Shown here: piece after piece, positions 16,125-24,530 of the stretch
Layout of the letters: each line of letters begins with the position of its first letter
How positions within the stretch are numbered: the stretch's first letter is position 1
DNA from: Agrococcus jenensis
GTDB taxonomy: Bacteria > Actinomycetota > Actinomycetes > Actinomycetales > Microbacteriaceae
Length of the DNA: 64,000 bases
Assembly: GCF_003752465.1 (NCBI RefSeq)
Contig: NZ_RKHJ01000001.1
Location: forward strand, 2,108,001-2,172,000
Direction: 5' to 3'
The notes under the pieces: model-generated
Told to the model about the DNA's origin: nothing
What the model saw: the letters and a program-made list of their open reading frames with translations, nothing else
The model's database searches: none
Program-made: the position numbers and the translations under genes

Positions 16125-17606
16125 CTAGAACAGCGCCTTCGGTGCCGGCCCGAACGTCCCTCGCCAGAGCCATTCGGTGTAGCTCTCGGTGAACCTGGGG
16201 CCCACCTGTTCGGGCTCGTCGACGTACACGGCGCCCATCGGTGACTCGAACTGGAGCACGCCGGGTTCGATCTGGGTCACCTTCCATCGTCTGCCGGCGG
16301 GGAGGACGGCGCCCTTGAGCATGTGATGTCGTCTGCAGAGGTGGGCGAGGTTGCCGGGGGTGGTCTTCCCGCCGTCGATCCAGGCGATGGTGTGGTCGAT
16401 GTCGGCGTGCTCGGCCTTGGCGCAGCAGCCGGGCCATCGGCACCGCTGGTCTCGTTCGCGCAGCAGTCGCCGGACCTTGCGCGATGGCCGGTAGGTGTCG
16501 GCCGCGATGACGTGTCCCTTGACGGGGTCGGTGAACACGCGGGTACAGGTCTTCGTGACGCCGGCGAGCCAGCGGGCGGTGTCGGGGTCGACGAGCGCGC
16601 CGCTGCGCAGCCTGGCGCTGTCGTCGCGGCTGTCGTCGCTGCCGTCGTCGCCGAGGAGCACGGTCGCCGGGATGACGATCGAGACCTGGGCGCGTATGCC
16701 CGCCAATGCCCGGTCGGTCGGCTCGCCGGTGAGCAGCAGGTCGCAGCATGCGTCGGCGCGGCGCTGGTCGGCGGTGCGCGGGTCGTTCGGGTCGGCGGCG
16801 CGCGCCATCTCGGTGGCGCGGTCGAGGATGCCGTGGGCGAGGACGGTGGGGATGACGAGCACGAGTCTCGACATGGCGTCGGCGAGGTCGGTGACGAACA
16901 CCTCGCGTCCGTCTCGGGCGATGCGGTGCCGCTCGGTCAGCGGCTCCTCGATGAGCTGCTCGAGCTCGCGGCGGGCGATCTTCGCGAGCCGTGCCGGGGT
17001 CGTCGTCTCGGCGACGGGCAGCAGGGCCGCCTCGAACGCGGCTCGTGCTTCCGGCGTCTTGAGTGGTGCGCCGATGTCGGTGATGACGCGGAGGTGTCCT
17101 TGGTGGATGCGGGTCTCGCCCCAGGCGCGCAGGGTTGCGGGCCATTCGTCGAGGATCCGCATGGCGCGGTCGATCTCGGCTTCGACGGTGCGGTCGCTGC
17201 GGCGCTGGCGGAGTGCGAGCTCGTTCGCGAGGTCTCGCATGACGATCCCGGCGTCGAGGTGCGCGTCGCCGGCCTCCTCGAGCGCCAGCAGCCCGAGCCC
17301 GGCGAGCGCGTGGGTGCGCATCGCCTGCAGCCCCGCGATCGCGGCGTCGAGGTCGACGACGATCTTGATCGCCGACGCGCGCACATCCTGCACCGTCGGC
17401 ACGGGCACGTCCACAGGCAGCGGCACCGGCACGGGCGCAAGCTCGGAACCCGTCTCAGCCGGCGTCGCCACGCGGTCGTCGGGGTCCGCCACGTCGCCGG
17501 GTCGCGGCCCCCGCAGCCAGAGCGGCCCGTTGGCCGCGGCGGGGTCGAGCGGCACCGGCAGCTGCCGGTGCACCGGCCACCGAGAGGCCTGGATCTCCGT
17601 CGACAT
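16125..17606 (-). CDS. DUF222/HNH endonuclease domain protein (13E12 family)
   Basis: 493 residues. The middle (about 70-330) is the DUF222 alpha-helical region of the 13E12 repeat family. The C-terminal HNH nuclease is complete: CRWPGCCAKAEHADIDH, IAWIDGGKTT, NLAHLCRRHHMLK (zinc Cys pairs plus HNH). The family is present in many divergent copies per actinobacterial genome and behaves like a mobile or selfish element, but no transposase or repeats mark this copy. The ATG is supported by a leaderless -10 (GAGACT) six bases upstream. It lies just past the 3' end of tRNA-Gly, with a palindromic repeat beyond its stop. Role unknown. Confidence 0.85.
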   Translation of the reverse strand: MSTEIQASRWPVHRQLPVPLDPAAANGPLWLRGPRPGDVADPDDRVATPAETGSELAPVPVPLPVDVPVPTVQDVRASAIKIVVDLDAAIAGLQAMRTHALAGLGLLALEEAGDAHLDAGIVMRDLANELALRQRRSDRTVEAEIDRAMRILDEWPATLRAWGETRIHQGHLRVITDIGAPLKTPEARAAFEAALLPVAETTTPARLAKIARRELEQLIEEPLTERHRIARDGREVFVTDLADAMSRLVLVIPTVLAHGILDRATEMARAADPNDPRTADQRRADACCDLLLTGEPTDRALAGIRAQVSIVIPATVLLGDDGSDDSRDDSARLRSGALVDPDTARWLAGVTKTCTRVFTDPVKGHVIAADTYRPSRKVRRLLRERDQRCRWPGCCAKAEHADIDHTIAWIDGGKTTPGNLAHLCRRHHMLKGAVLPAGRRWKVTQIEPGVLQFESPMGAVYVDEPEQVGPRFTESYTEWLWRGTFGPAPKALF

Positions 17607-17618
17607 GGGCGCAGTCTC
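17607..17618 (-). promoter_or_regulatory. Leaderless promoter of the DUF222/HNH gene
   Basis: GAGACT (17618-17613, minus strand), six bases before the ATG; no RBS. Confidence 0.5.
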
Positions 17619-17683
17619 CCACCGGCCACTGACACGGCCCGGCGGGGCGGCGCCCGCTCGAGGGGGGCTGTGGAGGACGACAG

Positions 17684-17754
17684 AGCGGGCGACGGGAATC
17701 GAACCCGCGTAATCAGTTTGGAAGACTGAGGCTCTACCATTGAGCTACGCCCGC
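17684..17754 (-). tRNA. tRNA-Gly (anticodon TCC)
   Basis: 71 bases. The acceptor stem GCGGGCG pairs with CGCCCGC and the discriminator is U. The D arm is AGCTCAATGGTAGAGC, the anticodon loop is CTTCCAA within the TCAGT/ACTGA stem, and the T arm is GCGGGTTCGATTCCCGT. CCA is not encoded. Confidence 0.96.
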
Positions 17755-17855
17755 GCGCCCCGCGCTCGCGCGTCGGGACTGGTCGAATCTACCGCATCCG
17801 GTCGGCGCCATCCGCACCGCATCCGGCATGCACATCGGCACCCCGGATGGCGGGA

Positions 17856-17867
17856 TACGCTCGTGCG
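17856..17867 (+). promoter_or_regulatory. Leaderless promoter of the GH1 glucosidase
   Basis: TACGCT (17856-17861), then six bases, then GTG. This spacing favours the GTG at 17868 over an in-frame ATG at 17847. Confidence 0.5.
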
Positions 17868-19280
17868 GTGCAGCGCAGCATCCCCACAGACCTCATCCTC
17901 GGCGGCGCGACCGCCGCCTACCAGATCGAGGGCGCCGCGGCCGAGGACGGCCGTCGCCCCAGCATCTGGGACGCGTTCGCCCGCGTGCCCGGCGCCGTGA
18001 TCGACGGCCACACCGGCGACATCGCGTGCGACCACTACCACCGCATGCCCAGCGACGTGGCGATGATGCGCGACCTCGGGCTGCAGTCGTACCGCTTCTC
18101 GACCAGCTGGTCGCGCGTATGCCCTGATGGCGGTGCGCCGAACGCCGCGGGCCTCGACTTCTACTCGCGGCTCGTCGATGAGCTGCTCGACGCCGACATC
18201 ATGCCCTGGCTCACGCTCTACCACTGGGACCTGCCGCAGGTGCTCGAGGAGGCGGGCGGCTGGCCGTCGCGCGACACCGCGAGCCGCTTCGTCGACTACG
18301 CGCTCGCCGTGCACGAGAAGCTCGGCGACCGCGTCGACAACTGGACGACGCTCAACGAGCCGTGGTGCTCGTCGTTCCTCTCCTACATCGCGGGCGCCCA
18401 CGCCCCCGGCCGGCAGAGCGTCGCCGACGGCCTGGCCGCCGGGCACCACCTGCTGCTCGCGCACGGCATGGCCGTGCAGGCGCTGCGCGACGCCGGCGCG
18501 GAGCGGCTCGGCATCACGCTCAACTTCACGGTCGCCGACCCGGTCGACCCGACGAATCCCTCCGACGTCGACGCCGCACGGCGCATCGACGAGCAGTACA
18601 ACCGCTTCTTCGTCGACCCGATCCTGCGCGGCAGCTACCCCGAGACGCTGCTGGCCGACGTCGGCCACCTCGGCCTCGACGCGGTCGTGCAGGACGGCGA
18701 CCTCGCCATCATCGGCGCGCCGATCGACGTCCTGGGCGTGAACTACTACCACGGCGACGCGTGCTCGTTCGAGCCCCTGGCGGAGCCGATGCTGCAGGAT
18801 GCGCCGACCGACCGGCCGATCCGCAGCCCGTTCCCCGCCGCGGACGGCGTCGAGATCCACTCGCGCGGACTGCCGACGACCACCATGGGCTGGGAGGTGC
18901 AGCCGGAGGGGCTCACCCGGCTGCTGCGCCGCCTCCACGAGGACTACGCCGGCCCGAAGGGCGTCGACCTCTGGGTCACCGAGAACGGTGCGGCCTACGA
19001 CGACGTGCTCGACACGGATGCGGCGACGGGTGAGCAGCGCGTGCACGACGCCGAGCGGGTCGACTTCCTCCGCCTCCACATCGGCGCGGTGCTCGATGCG
19101 ATCGACGCGGGCGTGCCGGTCAAGGGCTACTTCTACTGGTCGCTCATGGACAACTACGAGTGGGCGTGGGGCTACCACAAGCGCTTCGGCATCGTGCGCG
19201 TCGACTACGACACCCAGGAGCGCACCGTGAAGGACTCCGGGCTCGAGCTCGCGCGGATGATCCGGGAGCGCACGCTCTAG
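17868..19280 (+). CDS. Glycoside hydrolase family 1 beta-glucosidase
   Basis: 470 residues, normal GH1 length. The acid/base Glu164 lies in TLNEP and the nucleophile Glu372 in VTENGA; the N-terminal FLW-like segment is LILGGATAAYQIEGA, and YHWDLPQVL and MDNYEWAWGY are other family marks. It hydrolyses terminal beta-glucosides (or related sugars) and, lacking a signal peptide, acts on imported oligosaccharides in the cytosol. No sugar transporter is adjacent, so its natural substrate is open. Start choice: GTG 17868 with a leaderless -10 upstream, rather than the ATG 21 bases earlier, which would lie upstream of that -10. Confidence 0.93.
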   Translation: MQRSIPTDLILGGATAAYQIEGAAAEDGRRPSIWDAFARVPGAVIDGHTGDIACDHYHRMPSDVAMMRDLGLQSYRFSTSWSRVCPDGGAPNAAGLDFYSRLVDELLDADIMPWLTLYHWDLPQVLEEAGGWPSRDTASRFVDYALAVHEKLGDRVDNWTTLNEPWCSSFLSYIAGAHAPGRQSVADGLAAGHHLLLAHGMAVQALRDAGAERLGITLNFTVADPVDPTNPSDVDAARRIDEQYNRFFVDPILRGSYPETLLADVGHLGLDAVVQDGDLAIIGAPIDVLGVNYYHGDACSFEPLAEPMLQDAPTDRPIRSPFPAADGVEIHSRGLPTTTMGWEVQPEGLTRLLRRLHEDYAGPKGVDLWVTENGAAYDDVLDTDAATGEQRVHDAERVDFLRLHIGAVLDAIDAGVPVKGYFYWSLMDNYEWAWGYHKRFGIVRVDYDTQERTVKDSGLELARMIRERTL

Positions 19281-19301
19281 CTCGTGGCGAGGTGGCGGCG
19301 C

Positions 19302-19991
19302 TCACGCGTCGTCATCGGGAAGCTCCTTCAGCGCGGCCGTGAGGGCGAGCAGGTCGCGCACCTGCGCCCGCAGCAGCGGCACCGCGGTGATCCGGATCGC
19401 GCGGTCGATCATCGGCACCGCCTGCTGCAGCAGCGCCTGGGTGCGCCGCTGGTCGCGGCTGCGGTCGGTCGTCCACGCGAGCATGCCCGCCATGAACAGC
19501 CCCCAGAGCAGCTCGGGCAGGGCTCGACGCAGCTGGCGGTCGGCGAGCAGGTCGGATCCCTCGACGAGGGTCGCGAACAGCCCCACCATCCGCTCTCGCG
19601 ACGCCCTCGACGCCTCGCCGAAGGGGCTCACGGGCGAGTCCGCGGTGATCGCCTGGCCGAGCGCCTCCGTCGCCACCCGGTGGAACGGCGCGATCTCGTC
19701 GAGCGCGATGTCGAGCGCGATGCCCAGCCGCGCGGCGAACGGCCGCACCCCGGCGATGGCCTCGATCGCCCGTTGCTCGATGCGGATGACCGTCTCGTCG
19801 TAGAGCGCGAGCAGCAGGTGGTCCTTCGAGGGCATCGAGAGGTAGATCGTGCCGGGCGACACCCCGGCGCGGTCGGCGATGCCGCGCATCGTCGTCGCGC
19901 GCCAGCCGTCCTCACGCAGCGCGGCGAACGCGACCTCGCGGATGCGGGCCGCGGTGCGGGCGCCCTTCGTGGCACCGCTCTGGTTCGTCAT
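19302..19991 (-). CDS. TetR-family transcriptional regulator
   Basis: 229 residues. The N-terminal HTH is clear: RIREVAFAALREDGWRATTMRGIADRAGVSPGTIY (residues about 16-50), followed by a variable C-terminal ligand domain. The ATG at 19991 is preferred over the longer frame because a -10 (CAAGAT) ends six bases upstream, with an 18-bp perfect palindrome directly before it. That arrangement implies autorepression. It converges on the glucosidase gene, and its other neighbour (fasciclin) is transcribed in the same direction, from upstream, behind a terminator, so no obvious target gene other than itself is adjacent. The ligand is unknown. Confidence 0.85.
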   Translation of the reverse strand: MTNQSGATKGARTAARIREVAFAALREDGWRATTMRGIADRAGVSPGTIYLSMPSKDHLLLALYDETVIRIEQRAIEAIAGVRPFAARLGIALDIALDEIAPFHRVATEALGQAITADSPVSPFGEASRASRERMVGLFATLVEGSDLLADRQLRRALPELLWGLFMAGMLAWTTDRSRDQRRTQALLQQAVPMIDRAIRITAVPLLRAQVRDLLALTAALKELPDDDA

Positions 19992-20003
19992 GCACCCATC
20001 TTG
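19992..20003 (-). promoter_or_regulatory. Leaderless promoter of the TetR gene
   Basis: CAAGAT (20003-19998, minus strand), six bases before the ATG. The palindromic operator abuts its upstream edge. Confidence 0.5.
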
Positions 20004-20020
20004 GCTGAACGCGTTCAGCC
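20003..20020. promoter_or_regulatory. Perfect 18-bp palindromic operator of the TetR gene
   Basis: GGCTGAACGCGTTCAGCC, a perfect palindrome occupying the -10/-35 spacer of the TetR gene. It is the right size and place for binding by a TetR dimer (inferred). Confidence 0.7.
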
Positions 20021-20040
20021 CGACGATCGCGCGCACGACG

Positions 20041-20070
20041 AAGGGGCCGGTCCTCGCGGACCGGCCCCTT
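20041..20070 (-). terminator. Hairpin terminator after the fasciclin gene
   Basis: A perfect 13-bp stem (20041-20053 with 20058-20070) around a TCGC loop, 20 bases beyond the fasciclin stop. Confidence 0.75.
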
Positions 20071-20089
20071 CGATGCGTGTGCTGCTGGA

Positions 20090-20779
20090 TCAGCCCATCG
20101 ACGGCGGCATGAGCACCGAGTCGATGAGGTAGACCGTGGCGTTGGCGGTCTGGACGCCACCGCAGACGACGGTCGCGGCGTCGCCGTTGACCATGAGCTC
20201 GTCAGCGTCGCCCTCGACCATGAGCTCCTCGCCCTGGACCGTCATGTGGGTGCCGGCGATCGCGTCGGGCGCGATCTGGCCGGGGATGACGTGGTAGGTC
20301 AGCACCGTGCTGAGCGTCTCGGCGCCCTCGGGCGTCTGCAGCATCTCGACGGTCTCGGCGGGCAGCGCCGCGAAGGCGTCGTCGACCGGTGCGAAGACCG
20401 TGAACTCGTCGCCGTTCAGCGTGTCGACGAGGTCGACATCCGGGTTCAGCTGGCCGGAGACGGCCGCGACGAGCTGCGTGAGCATCGGGTTGTTCGAGGC
20501 CGCGACCGCGACCGGGTCCTGGGACATGCCGACGATCGAGCCCGCGCCGTCCGGCACCGCCTCGTCGTACATCGCGCAGCCGGCGCCGACAAGGTTGTCG
20601 TAGGCGGGGTCCATCGCGGCTTCGGTCTCCATCGACTCCTCGGAGGCGCTGGGGGCCGTCGTCGGCTCCATCGTCTCGTCAGCCGTCGTGGAGCCGCCCA
20701 TCGAGCAGCCCGCGAGCACGAGCGTCGCCGTGCCGACGAGCACGAGCCCGGCCATCTTGGGGTTCTTCTTGGTGAGCAT
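20090..20779 (-). CDS. Fasciclin-domain lipoprotein (Mpt70/Mpt83-like)
   Basis: 229 residues. The lipobox LVLAGC (Cys25) follows a short basic signal, giving a lipid-anchored surface protein. A Thr/Ser/Glu-rich linker precedes one fasciclin (FAS1) domain with the typical H1 and H2 motifs ([15 protein letters not shown] and [10 protein letters not shown]). Mycobacterial homologues are the secreted antigens MPT70 and MPT83, whose genes flank dipZ and are under SigK control. Here the gene is divergent from dipZ and both have a CNATCC-N15-CCGAACC element. GGAAGGAG supports the ATG. The mature domain keeps two Cys (GAGCAMY and VVCGG) that could form a disulfide, as in Mpt70. Function unproven in the family. 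Confidence 0.88.
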   Translation of the reverse strand: MLTKKNPKMAGLVLVGTATLVLAGCSMGGSTTADETMEPTTAPSASEESMETEAAMDPAYDNLVGAGCAMYDEAVPDGAGSIVGMSQDPVAVAASNNPMLTQLVAAVSGQLNPDVDLVDTLNGDEFTVFAPVDDAFAALPAETVEMLQTPEGAETLSTVLTYHVIPGQIAPDAIAGTHMTVQGEELMVEGDADELMVNGDAATVVCGGVQTANATVYLIDSVLMPPSMG

Positions 20780-20833
20780 CGCTGCTCTCCTTCCCTGTTG
20801 GGTTGCCGGCCCGTGCGAGCCGGTGATGCCAGG

Positions 20834-20861
20834 GGTTCGGAGACCTGCGAGACGCGGATTG
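20834..20861 (-). promoter_or_regulatory. SigK-type promoter of the fasciclin gene
   Basis: Minus-strand CAATCC (20861-20856), 15 bases, CCGAACC (20840-20834). The start of transcription would fall near 20827, giving a leader of about 48 bases with GGAAGGAG. Confidence 0.6.
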
Positions 20862-20886
20862 GAAGATCGCTCATCGACATCCGAGG

Positions 20887-20914
20887 CCATCCGGGAGCGC
20901 CGCCGCGCCGAACC
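20887..20914 (+). promoter_or_regulatory. SigK-type promoter of dipZ
   Basis: CCATCC (20887-20892), 15 bases, CCGAACC (20908-20914). It mirrors the fasciclin promoter with identical spacing. It leaves a leader of about 20 bases that contains AAGGAGG before the ATG at 20940. Confidence 0.62.
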
Positions 20915-20939
20915 ATCGGCAACTCGCCAAGGAGGCACC

Positions 20940-22727
20940 ATGCTCGCCCTGATCGGATTGCTGGGTGGATTCATCACCGGCATCTCGCCATGCATCATCC
21001 CGGTGCTGCCCGTCATCCTCTTCTCGGGCGGCATGCAGTCCGCGCGTGACGAGCAGGCCTCGGATGCCTCCGCCGACGCCGCGCAGGGGAGCGGCGGCGT
21101 CGCCACCGCGACCCGCGCGAGCGTCAAGCAGCGGTCGATCTCGCGCTGGCGGCCCTACCTCGTGATCTCGGGCATCGTCGTGAGCTTCACGCTCATGACG
21201 CTCGCCGGCAGCCTCGTGCTCAGCCTCCTCGGCCTCCCGCAGGACGTGCTGCGGTGGGCGGGCATCATCGTGCTCGCGCTCATCGGCGTCGGCCTCATCG
21301 TGCCGCAGTTCCAGCACCTGCTCGAGAAGCCCTTCGAGAAGCTCCCGTTCCTGCAGACCGCGGGCGAGAAGTCGTCGAAGCTCCAGGGCTTCCCGCTCGG
21401 CCTCGCGCTCGGCGCCGTCTACGTGCCGTGCGCCGGACCGGTGCTCGCCGCCATCACGGTCGCGGGCTCCACCGGCCAGATCGGCCCCGACACCGTCGTG
21501 CTCACCGTCTCCTTCGCCATCGGCGCGGCGCTGCCGCTGCTGTTCTTCGCGCTCGCGGGCCGCGGCCTCGCCGAGCGCATCAAGGCCTTCCGCAAGCGCC
21601 AGGGCGTCATCCGCACCGTCTCGGGTGCGCTCATGCTGCTGCTCGCGCTCGGCCTCGTCTTCGACGTGCCGGCGCGGCTGCAGCGGCTCGTGCCCGACTA
21701 CACCTCGGCGATCCAGGAGTACATCGCGGGCAACGAGGAGGTGCAGGAGGCGATCTCGATCGGCGGCCTCGAGACCGAGGAGAACCAGGACCTGGATCTC
21801 TGCGACCCGGGCGCGACCGAGCTGCAGGAGTGCGGCACGGCTCCGAGCATCCGCGGCATCGACTCGTGGTTCAACACCGACGGCGACCAGCCGATCGACC
21901 TCGCCGAGCTCCGCGGGCAGGTCGTGCTCGTCGACTTCTGGGCCTACTCCTGCATCAACTGCCAGCGCTCGGCGCCGCACATGAACGCCTGGCACGACGC
22001 CTACGCGGATGCCGGTCTGCAGGTGATCGGCGTGCACAGTCCTGAGTACGCGTTCGAGAAGGAGCGGCCGAACGTCATCCAGGGCGCCGAGGCGCTCGGC
22101 ATCGAGTACCCGGTGGCGATCGACAACTCGCTCTCGACCTGGACGAACTACCGCAACGCCTACTGGCCGGCGCGCTACCTCATCGACGCCGAGGGCACCG
22201 TGCGCAACGTGCACTTCGGCGAGGGGCAGTACCGGGAGGGCGAGCAGATGATCCGCGAGCTGCTGCAGCAGGCGAACCCGGATGTCGAGCTGCCCGCCGT
22301 CACCGAGATGTCGGACGAGACGCCGGTGAACACCGAGATCACGCCCGAGTCGTACCTCGGCACGACCAAGGTGCAGAACTTCGGCGGCGAGGAGCGCTAC
22401 TCCACGCAGACCGAGGACTTCGCCTACCCGGCCGAGCAGGCCGCCGACACCTTCGCGCTCGACGGCGCGTGGCAGCTCGAGACGCAGTTCGTCACCCCGC
22501 GCGGCGACGCGGCGGACGTGCGGCTGCAGTACCGCGGCCAGGAGGTGCGGATGGTGCTCGCAGGGGAGGGCACGGTCGTCGCGGACGTCGATGGCGAGCG
22601 CGTCGAGATCCCCGTCTCGGGCACACCGCGGTCGTACGAGCTGCTGCGGGTCGACGCCAGCCGCCAGGGCACGATCGAGGTGACGGTCCCCGCCGGCGTC
22701 GAGGCCTACTCGTTCACCTTCGGATGA
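20940..22727 (+). CDS. dipZ: Cytochrome c biogenesis/thiol-disulfide protein (DipZ: CcdA + TlpA-like + C-terminal domain)
   Basis: 595 residues. Residues 1-240 form a CcdA/DsbD-like membrane part with the helix-embedded cysteines in [10 protein letters not shown] and [10 protein letters not shown], a pair that shuttles electrons across the membrane. A thioredoxin-like domain follows, with CINC (Cys338-Cys341) in [11 protein letters not shown], then a TlpA-type NVHFGEGQY segment. The last 150 residues form a C-terminal carbohydrate-binding-like domain seen in mycobacterial DipZ. The protein probably moves reducing equivalents to extracytoplasmic thiols. It is divergent from the fasciclin gene, as dipZ is associated with mpt83/mpt70 in mycobacteria. 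AAGGAGG is 5 bases before the ATG. Confidence 0.9.
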   Translation: MLALIGLLGGFITGISPCIIPVLPVILFSGGMQSARDEQASDASADAAQGSGGVATATRASVKQRSISRWRPYLVISGIVVSFTLMTLAGSLVLSLLGLPQDVLRWAGIIVLALIGVGLIVPQFQHLLEKPFEKLPFLQTAGEKSSKLQGFPLGLALGAVYVPCAGPVLAAITVAGSTGQIGPDTVVLTVSFAIGAALPLLFFALAGRGLAERIKAFRKRQGVIRTVSGALMLLLALGLVFDVPARLQRLVPDYTSAIQEYIAGNEEVQEAISIGGLETEENQDLDLCDPGATELQECGTAPSIRGIDSWFNTDGDQPIDLAELRGQVVLVDFWAYSCINCQRSAPHMNAWHDAYADAGLQVIGVHSPEYAFEKERPNVIQGAEALGIEYPVAIDNSLSTWTNYRNAYWPARYLIDAEGTVRNVHFGEGQYREGEQMIRELLQQANPDVELPAVTEMSDETPVNTEITPESYLGTTKVQNFGGEERYSTQTEDFAYPAEQAADTFALDGAWQLETQFVTPRGDAADVRLQYRGQEVRMVLAGEGTVVADVDGERVEIPVSGTPRSYELLRVDASRQGTIEVTVPAGVEAYSFTFG

Positions 22728-22809
22728 TCGGCGGGCGCTGAGCGGCCGCGGTGACCGACCGCGTCACAGGTTGCGGGGAGTCCGGCGCATCACGGGCTCC
22801 CCGCTCTGC

Positions 22810-22877
22810 CGACTCGACCCCTTCCGGTCGACTCGACCCGCTGCAACGGGTCCGGTCGGCGGGAAGGGGTCGAGTCG
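22810..22877. repeat. Long intergenic inverted repeat upstream of tRNA-Pro
   Basis: Arms of 16 bases (22810-22825 and 22862-22877) are perfect. The interior has a second hairpin, GACCCG...CGGGTC. It carries no reading frame and lies about 30 bases before the tRNA -10 box. Confidence 0.7.
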
Positions 22878-22906
22878 ACTGTGGCTAGGGCCCGCTCAGC
22901 CGCCGG

Positions 22907-22912
22907 TAGACT
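22907..22912 (+). promoter_or_regulatory. -10 box of tRNA-Pro
   Basis: TAGACT, about 26 bases before the mature tRNA 5' end. Confidence 0.55.
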
Positions 22913-22938
22913 CGCCACTCGTACGGGAGCGATCCCTA

Positions 22939-23013
22939 CGGGGCGTAGCTCAGCTTGGCTAGAGCGCCCGCTTTGGGGGCGGGAGGTCGCAGGTTCGAAT
23001 CCTGTCGCCCCGA
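22939..23013 (+). tRNA. tRNA-Pro (anticodon TGG)
   Basis: 75 bases. The acceptor CGGGGCG pairs with CGCCCCG and the discriminator is A. The D arm is TAGCTCAGCTTGGCTAGAGC, the anticodon loop is TTTGGGG in the CCCGC/GCGGG stem, and the T arm is GCAGGTTCGAATCCTGT. CCA is not encoded. Confidence 0.96.
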
Positions 23014-23035
23014 CTCCTTCCGAGAGGATGTGCAG

Positions 23036-23935
23036 GTGCTGGCACCGGGGATGGCGCCGGTCGTCGTGCTGGATGGCGGACTCTCCAACGCGCTCGCCGA
23101 CCGCGGTCACGATCTCACCGACGAGCTGTGGACGGCCCGGCTGCTGCGCGACGCGCCCGGCGAGATCGCGGCCGTGCACCGGACGTACTTCGAGGCCGGC
23201 GCGCAGGTCACGACGACAGCGAGCTACCAGGCGAGCCTCGGCGGGTTCCAGCACGCCGGCATGACGCGCGCGGAGGCCGAGGCGCTCATCCGGCAGAGCG
23301 TGACGATCGCCCGGCAGGCGCGAGACGAGGTCGCCGCGGCGGCTGGGGACCGCGCGGTCCGGCTGGTCGCGGCATCCGTGGGCCCGTACGGTGCCGTGCT
23401 CGCCGACGGGTCGGAGTACCGCGGTCGCTACGGGATGAGTCGGAGCGCCCTCCGCGACTTTCACGGGCCGCGGATGGAGCTGCTCGTGAGCGCCGGGCCC
23501 GACCTGCTCGCGCTCGAGACGATCCCGGATCTCGACGAGGTCTCGGTGCTGCTCGATCTCGTCGACGAGCTCGGGACGCCCGCCTGGCTCTCGTGCACCG
23601 TCGCTGGGGATCGGCTGCGGGACGGTCGTCCGGCGGCCGAGGCGTTCGCGCTCGCCGCCGACCGCGAGCACATCGTGGCGGTGGGCGTGAACTGCTGCAC
23701 GCCCGGCGATGCGCTGCCGGCGGTGCGCGCCGCGGTCGCGGCGAGCGGCAAGCCCGCGGTCGTCTACCCCAACTCCGGCGAGACCTGGGATGGCGCAGCC
23801 CGTCGATGGGTCGGCGAGCCTGGATTCGATGCGGCGCTCACCAGCTCCTGGGCCGAGGCTGGCGCCCGCTTCATCGGCGGCTGCTGCCGTGTCGGCCCGG
23901 CCGCCATCGCCGAGATCGCGCGAACGCTCGGGTGA
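23036..23935 (+). CDS. mmuM: Homocysteine S-methyltransferase
   Basis: 299 residues, the usual length of the MmuM/BHMT-like family. VLDGGLSNALADRG opens the barrel, and the zinc ligands appear as Cys in VGVNCCTP and the Cys pair in FIGGCCRVGP near the C-terminus. It transfers a methyl group from S-methylmethionine (or SAM) to homocysteine to form methionine. No mmuP permease is adjacent. The GTG at 23036 is chosen for GAGAGGA seven bases upstream; an ATG at 23051 is the other option. It begins 22 bases after tRNA-Pro, so it may be co-transcribed with the tRNA. Confidence 0.87.
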   Translation: MLAPGMAPVVVLDGGLSNALADRGHDLTDELWTARLLRDAPGEIAAVHRTYFEAGAQVTTTASYQASLGGFQHAGMTRAEAEALIRQSVTIARQARDEVAAAAGDRAVRLVAASVGPYGAVLADGSEYRGRYGMSRSALRDFHGPRMELLVSAGPDLLALETIPDLDEVSVLLDLVDELGTPAWLSCTVAGDRLRDGRPAAEAFALAADREHIVAVGVNCCTPGDALPAVRAAVAASGKPAVVYPNSGETWDGAARRWVGEPGFDAALTSSWAEAGARFIGGCCRVGPAAIAEIARTLG

Positions 23936-23969
23936 GGATCAGCGCGCTCGCGGGGAAGACGAGCAGCGG

Positions 23970-24530
23970 TCAGTCAACGGCTGACGCTGGATGGTCCGTC
24001 CCCTGGCTCTGCAGCAGGGGATAGGTCCGGTCGAGGTAGATGAGCGGTCGTGCGTCGCGCCGCGGCGCATCGCTGTCGAGGCCGAGCAGGGTGACGAGGA
24101 AGCTGCTCCCGGCCGGGATCCGGTCGAGGACTCGCGCCCGCACCCGCGCCCGCACGCCATGCAGTACGGGCTCGCCTGTCGGCAGGCGGTCCCACCCGCG
24201 GTCGGCGAACCGGTCGATGCCGGGCGTCGCGAAGCGAGCCGACACGTCGGCCTGGTCGGCCGAGAGGAAGTTCACGACGACCGTCTCGGCCGTCGAGAGC
24301 GCCGGCCAGGACGACGACGTGCCGGCGACGGAGAAGGCGAGCACCGGCGGGCTGGCGGACACGGAGATGACCGACGTCGCGGTGAAGCCGACGGGGCCGG
24401 TCGGCCCGTCGAGGGTCACCACCGCGACCGCGGCTGCGTGCTGGCGGAAGATCGCCCGGTACCGATGCTGGTCGAGGACCGCCTCGACGGTCGGGGACTG
24501 CGCGTGCTGATGCGGCGTCTCGCGGCCCAT
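23970..24530 (-). CDS. Flavin reductase domain protein
   Basis: 186 residues of the flavin reductase-like FMN-binding (split-barrel) family. VTLDGPTGPVGFTATSVISVSASPP carries the flavin-binding signature, and VVNFLSADQADVSARFA follows. Such proteins supply reduced FMN to a partner monooxygenase. The partner is directly upstream: the LLM gene's TAG stop is immediately followed by this ATG with no base between, so translation is coupled. The two are therefore a two-component flavin monooxygenase of the NtaA/NtaB or SnaA/SnaC style. The protein is cytosolic. Confidence 0.85.
   Translation of the reverse strand: MGRETPHQHAQSPTVEAVLDQHRYRAIFRQHAAAVAVVTLDGPTGPVGFTATSVISVSASPPVLAFSVAGTSSSWPALSTAETVVVNFLSADQADVSARFATPGIDRFADRGWDRLPTGEPVLHGVRARVRARVLDRIPAGSSFLVTLLGLDSDAPRRDARPLIYLDRTYPLLQSQGTDHPASAVD

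Noticed and set aside
17684-17754. Attachment site created by tRNA-Gly
   Set aside because: No second copy of the tRNA 3' end was seen on the far side of the DUF222/HNH gene and no integrase is adjacent. Only the positional coincidence remains, listed as a weak finding.
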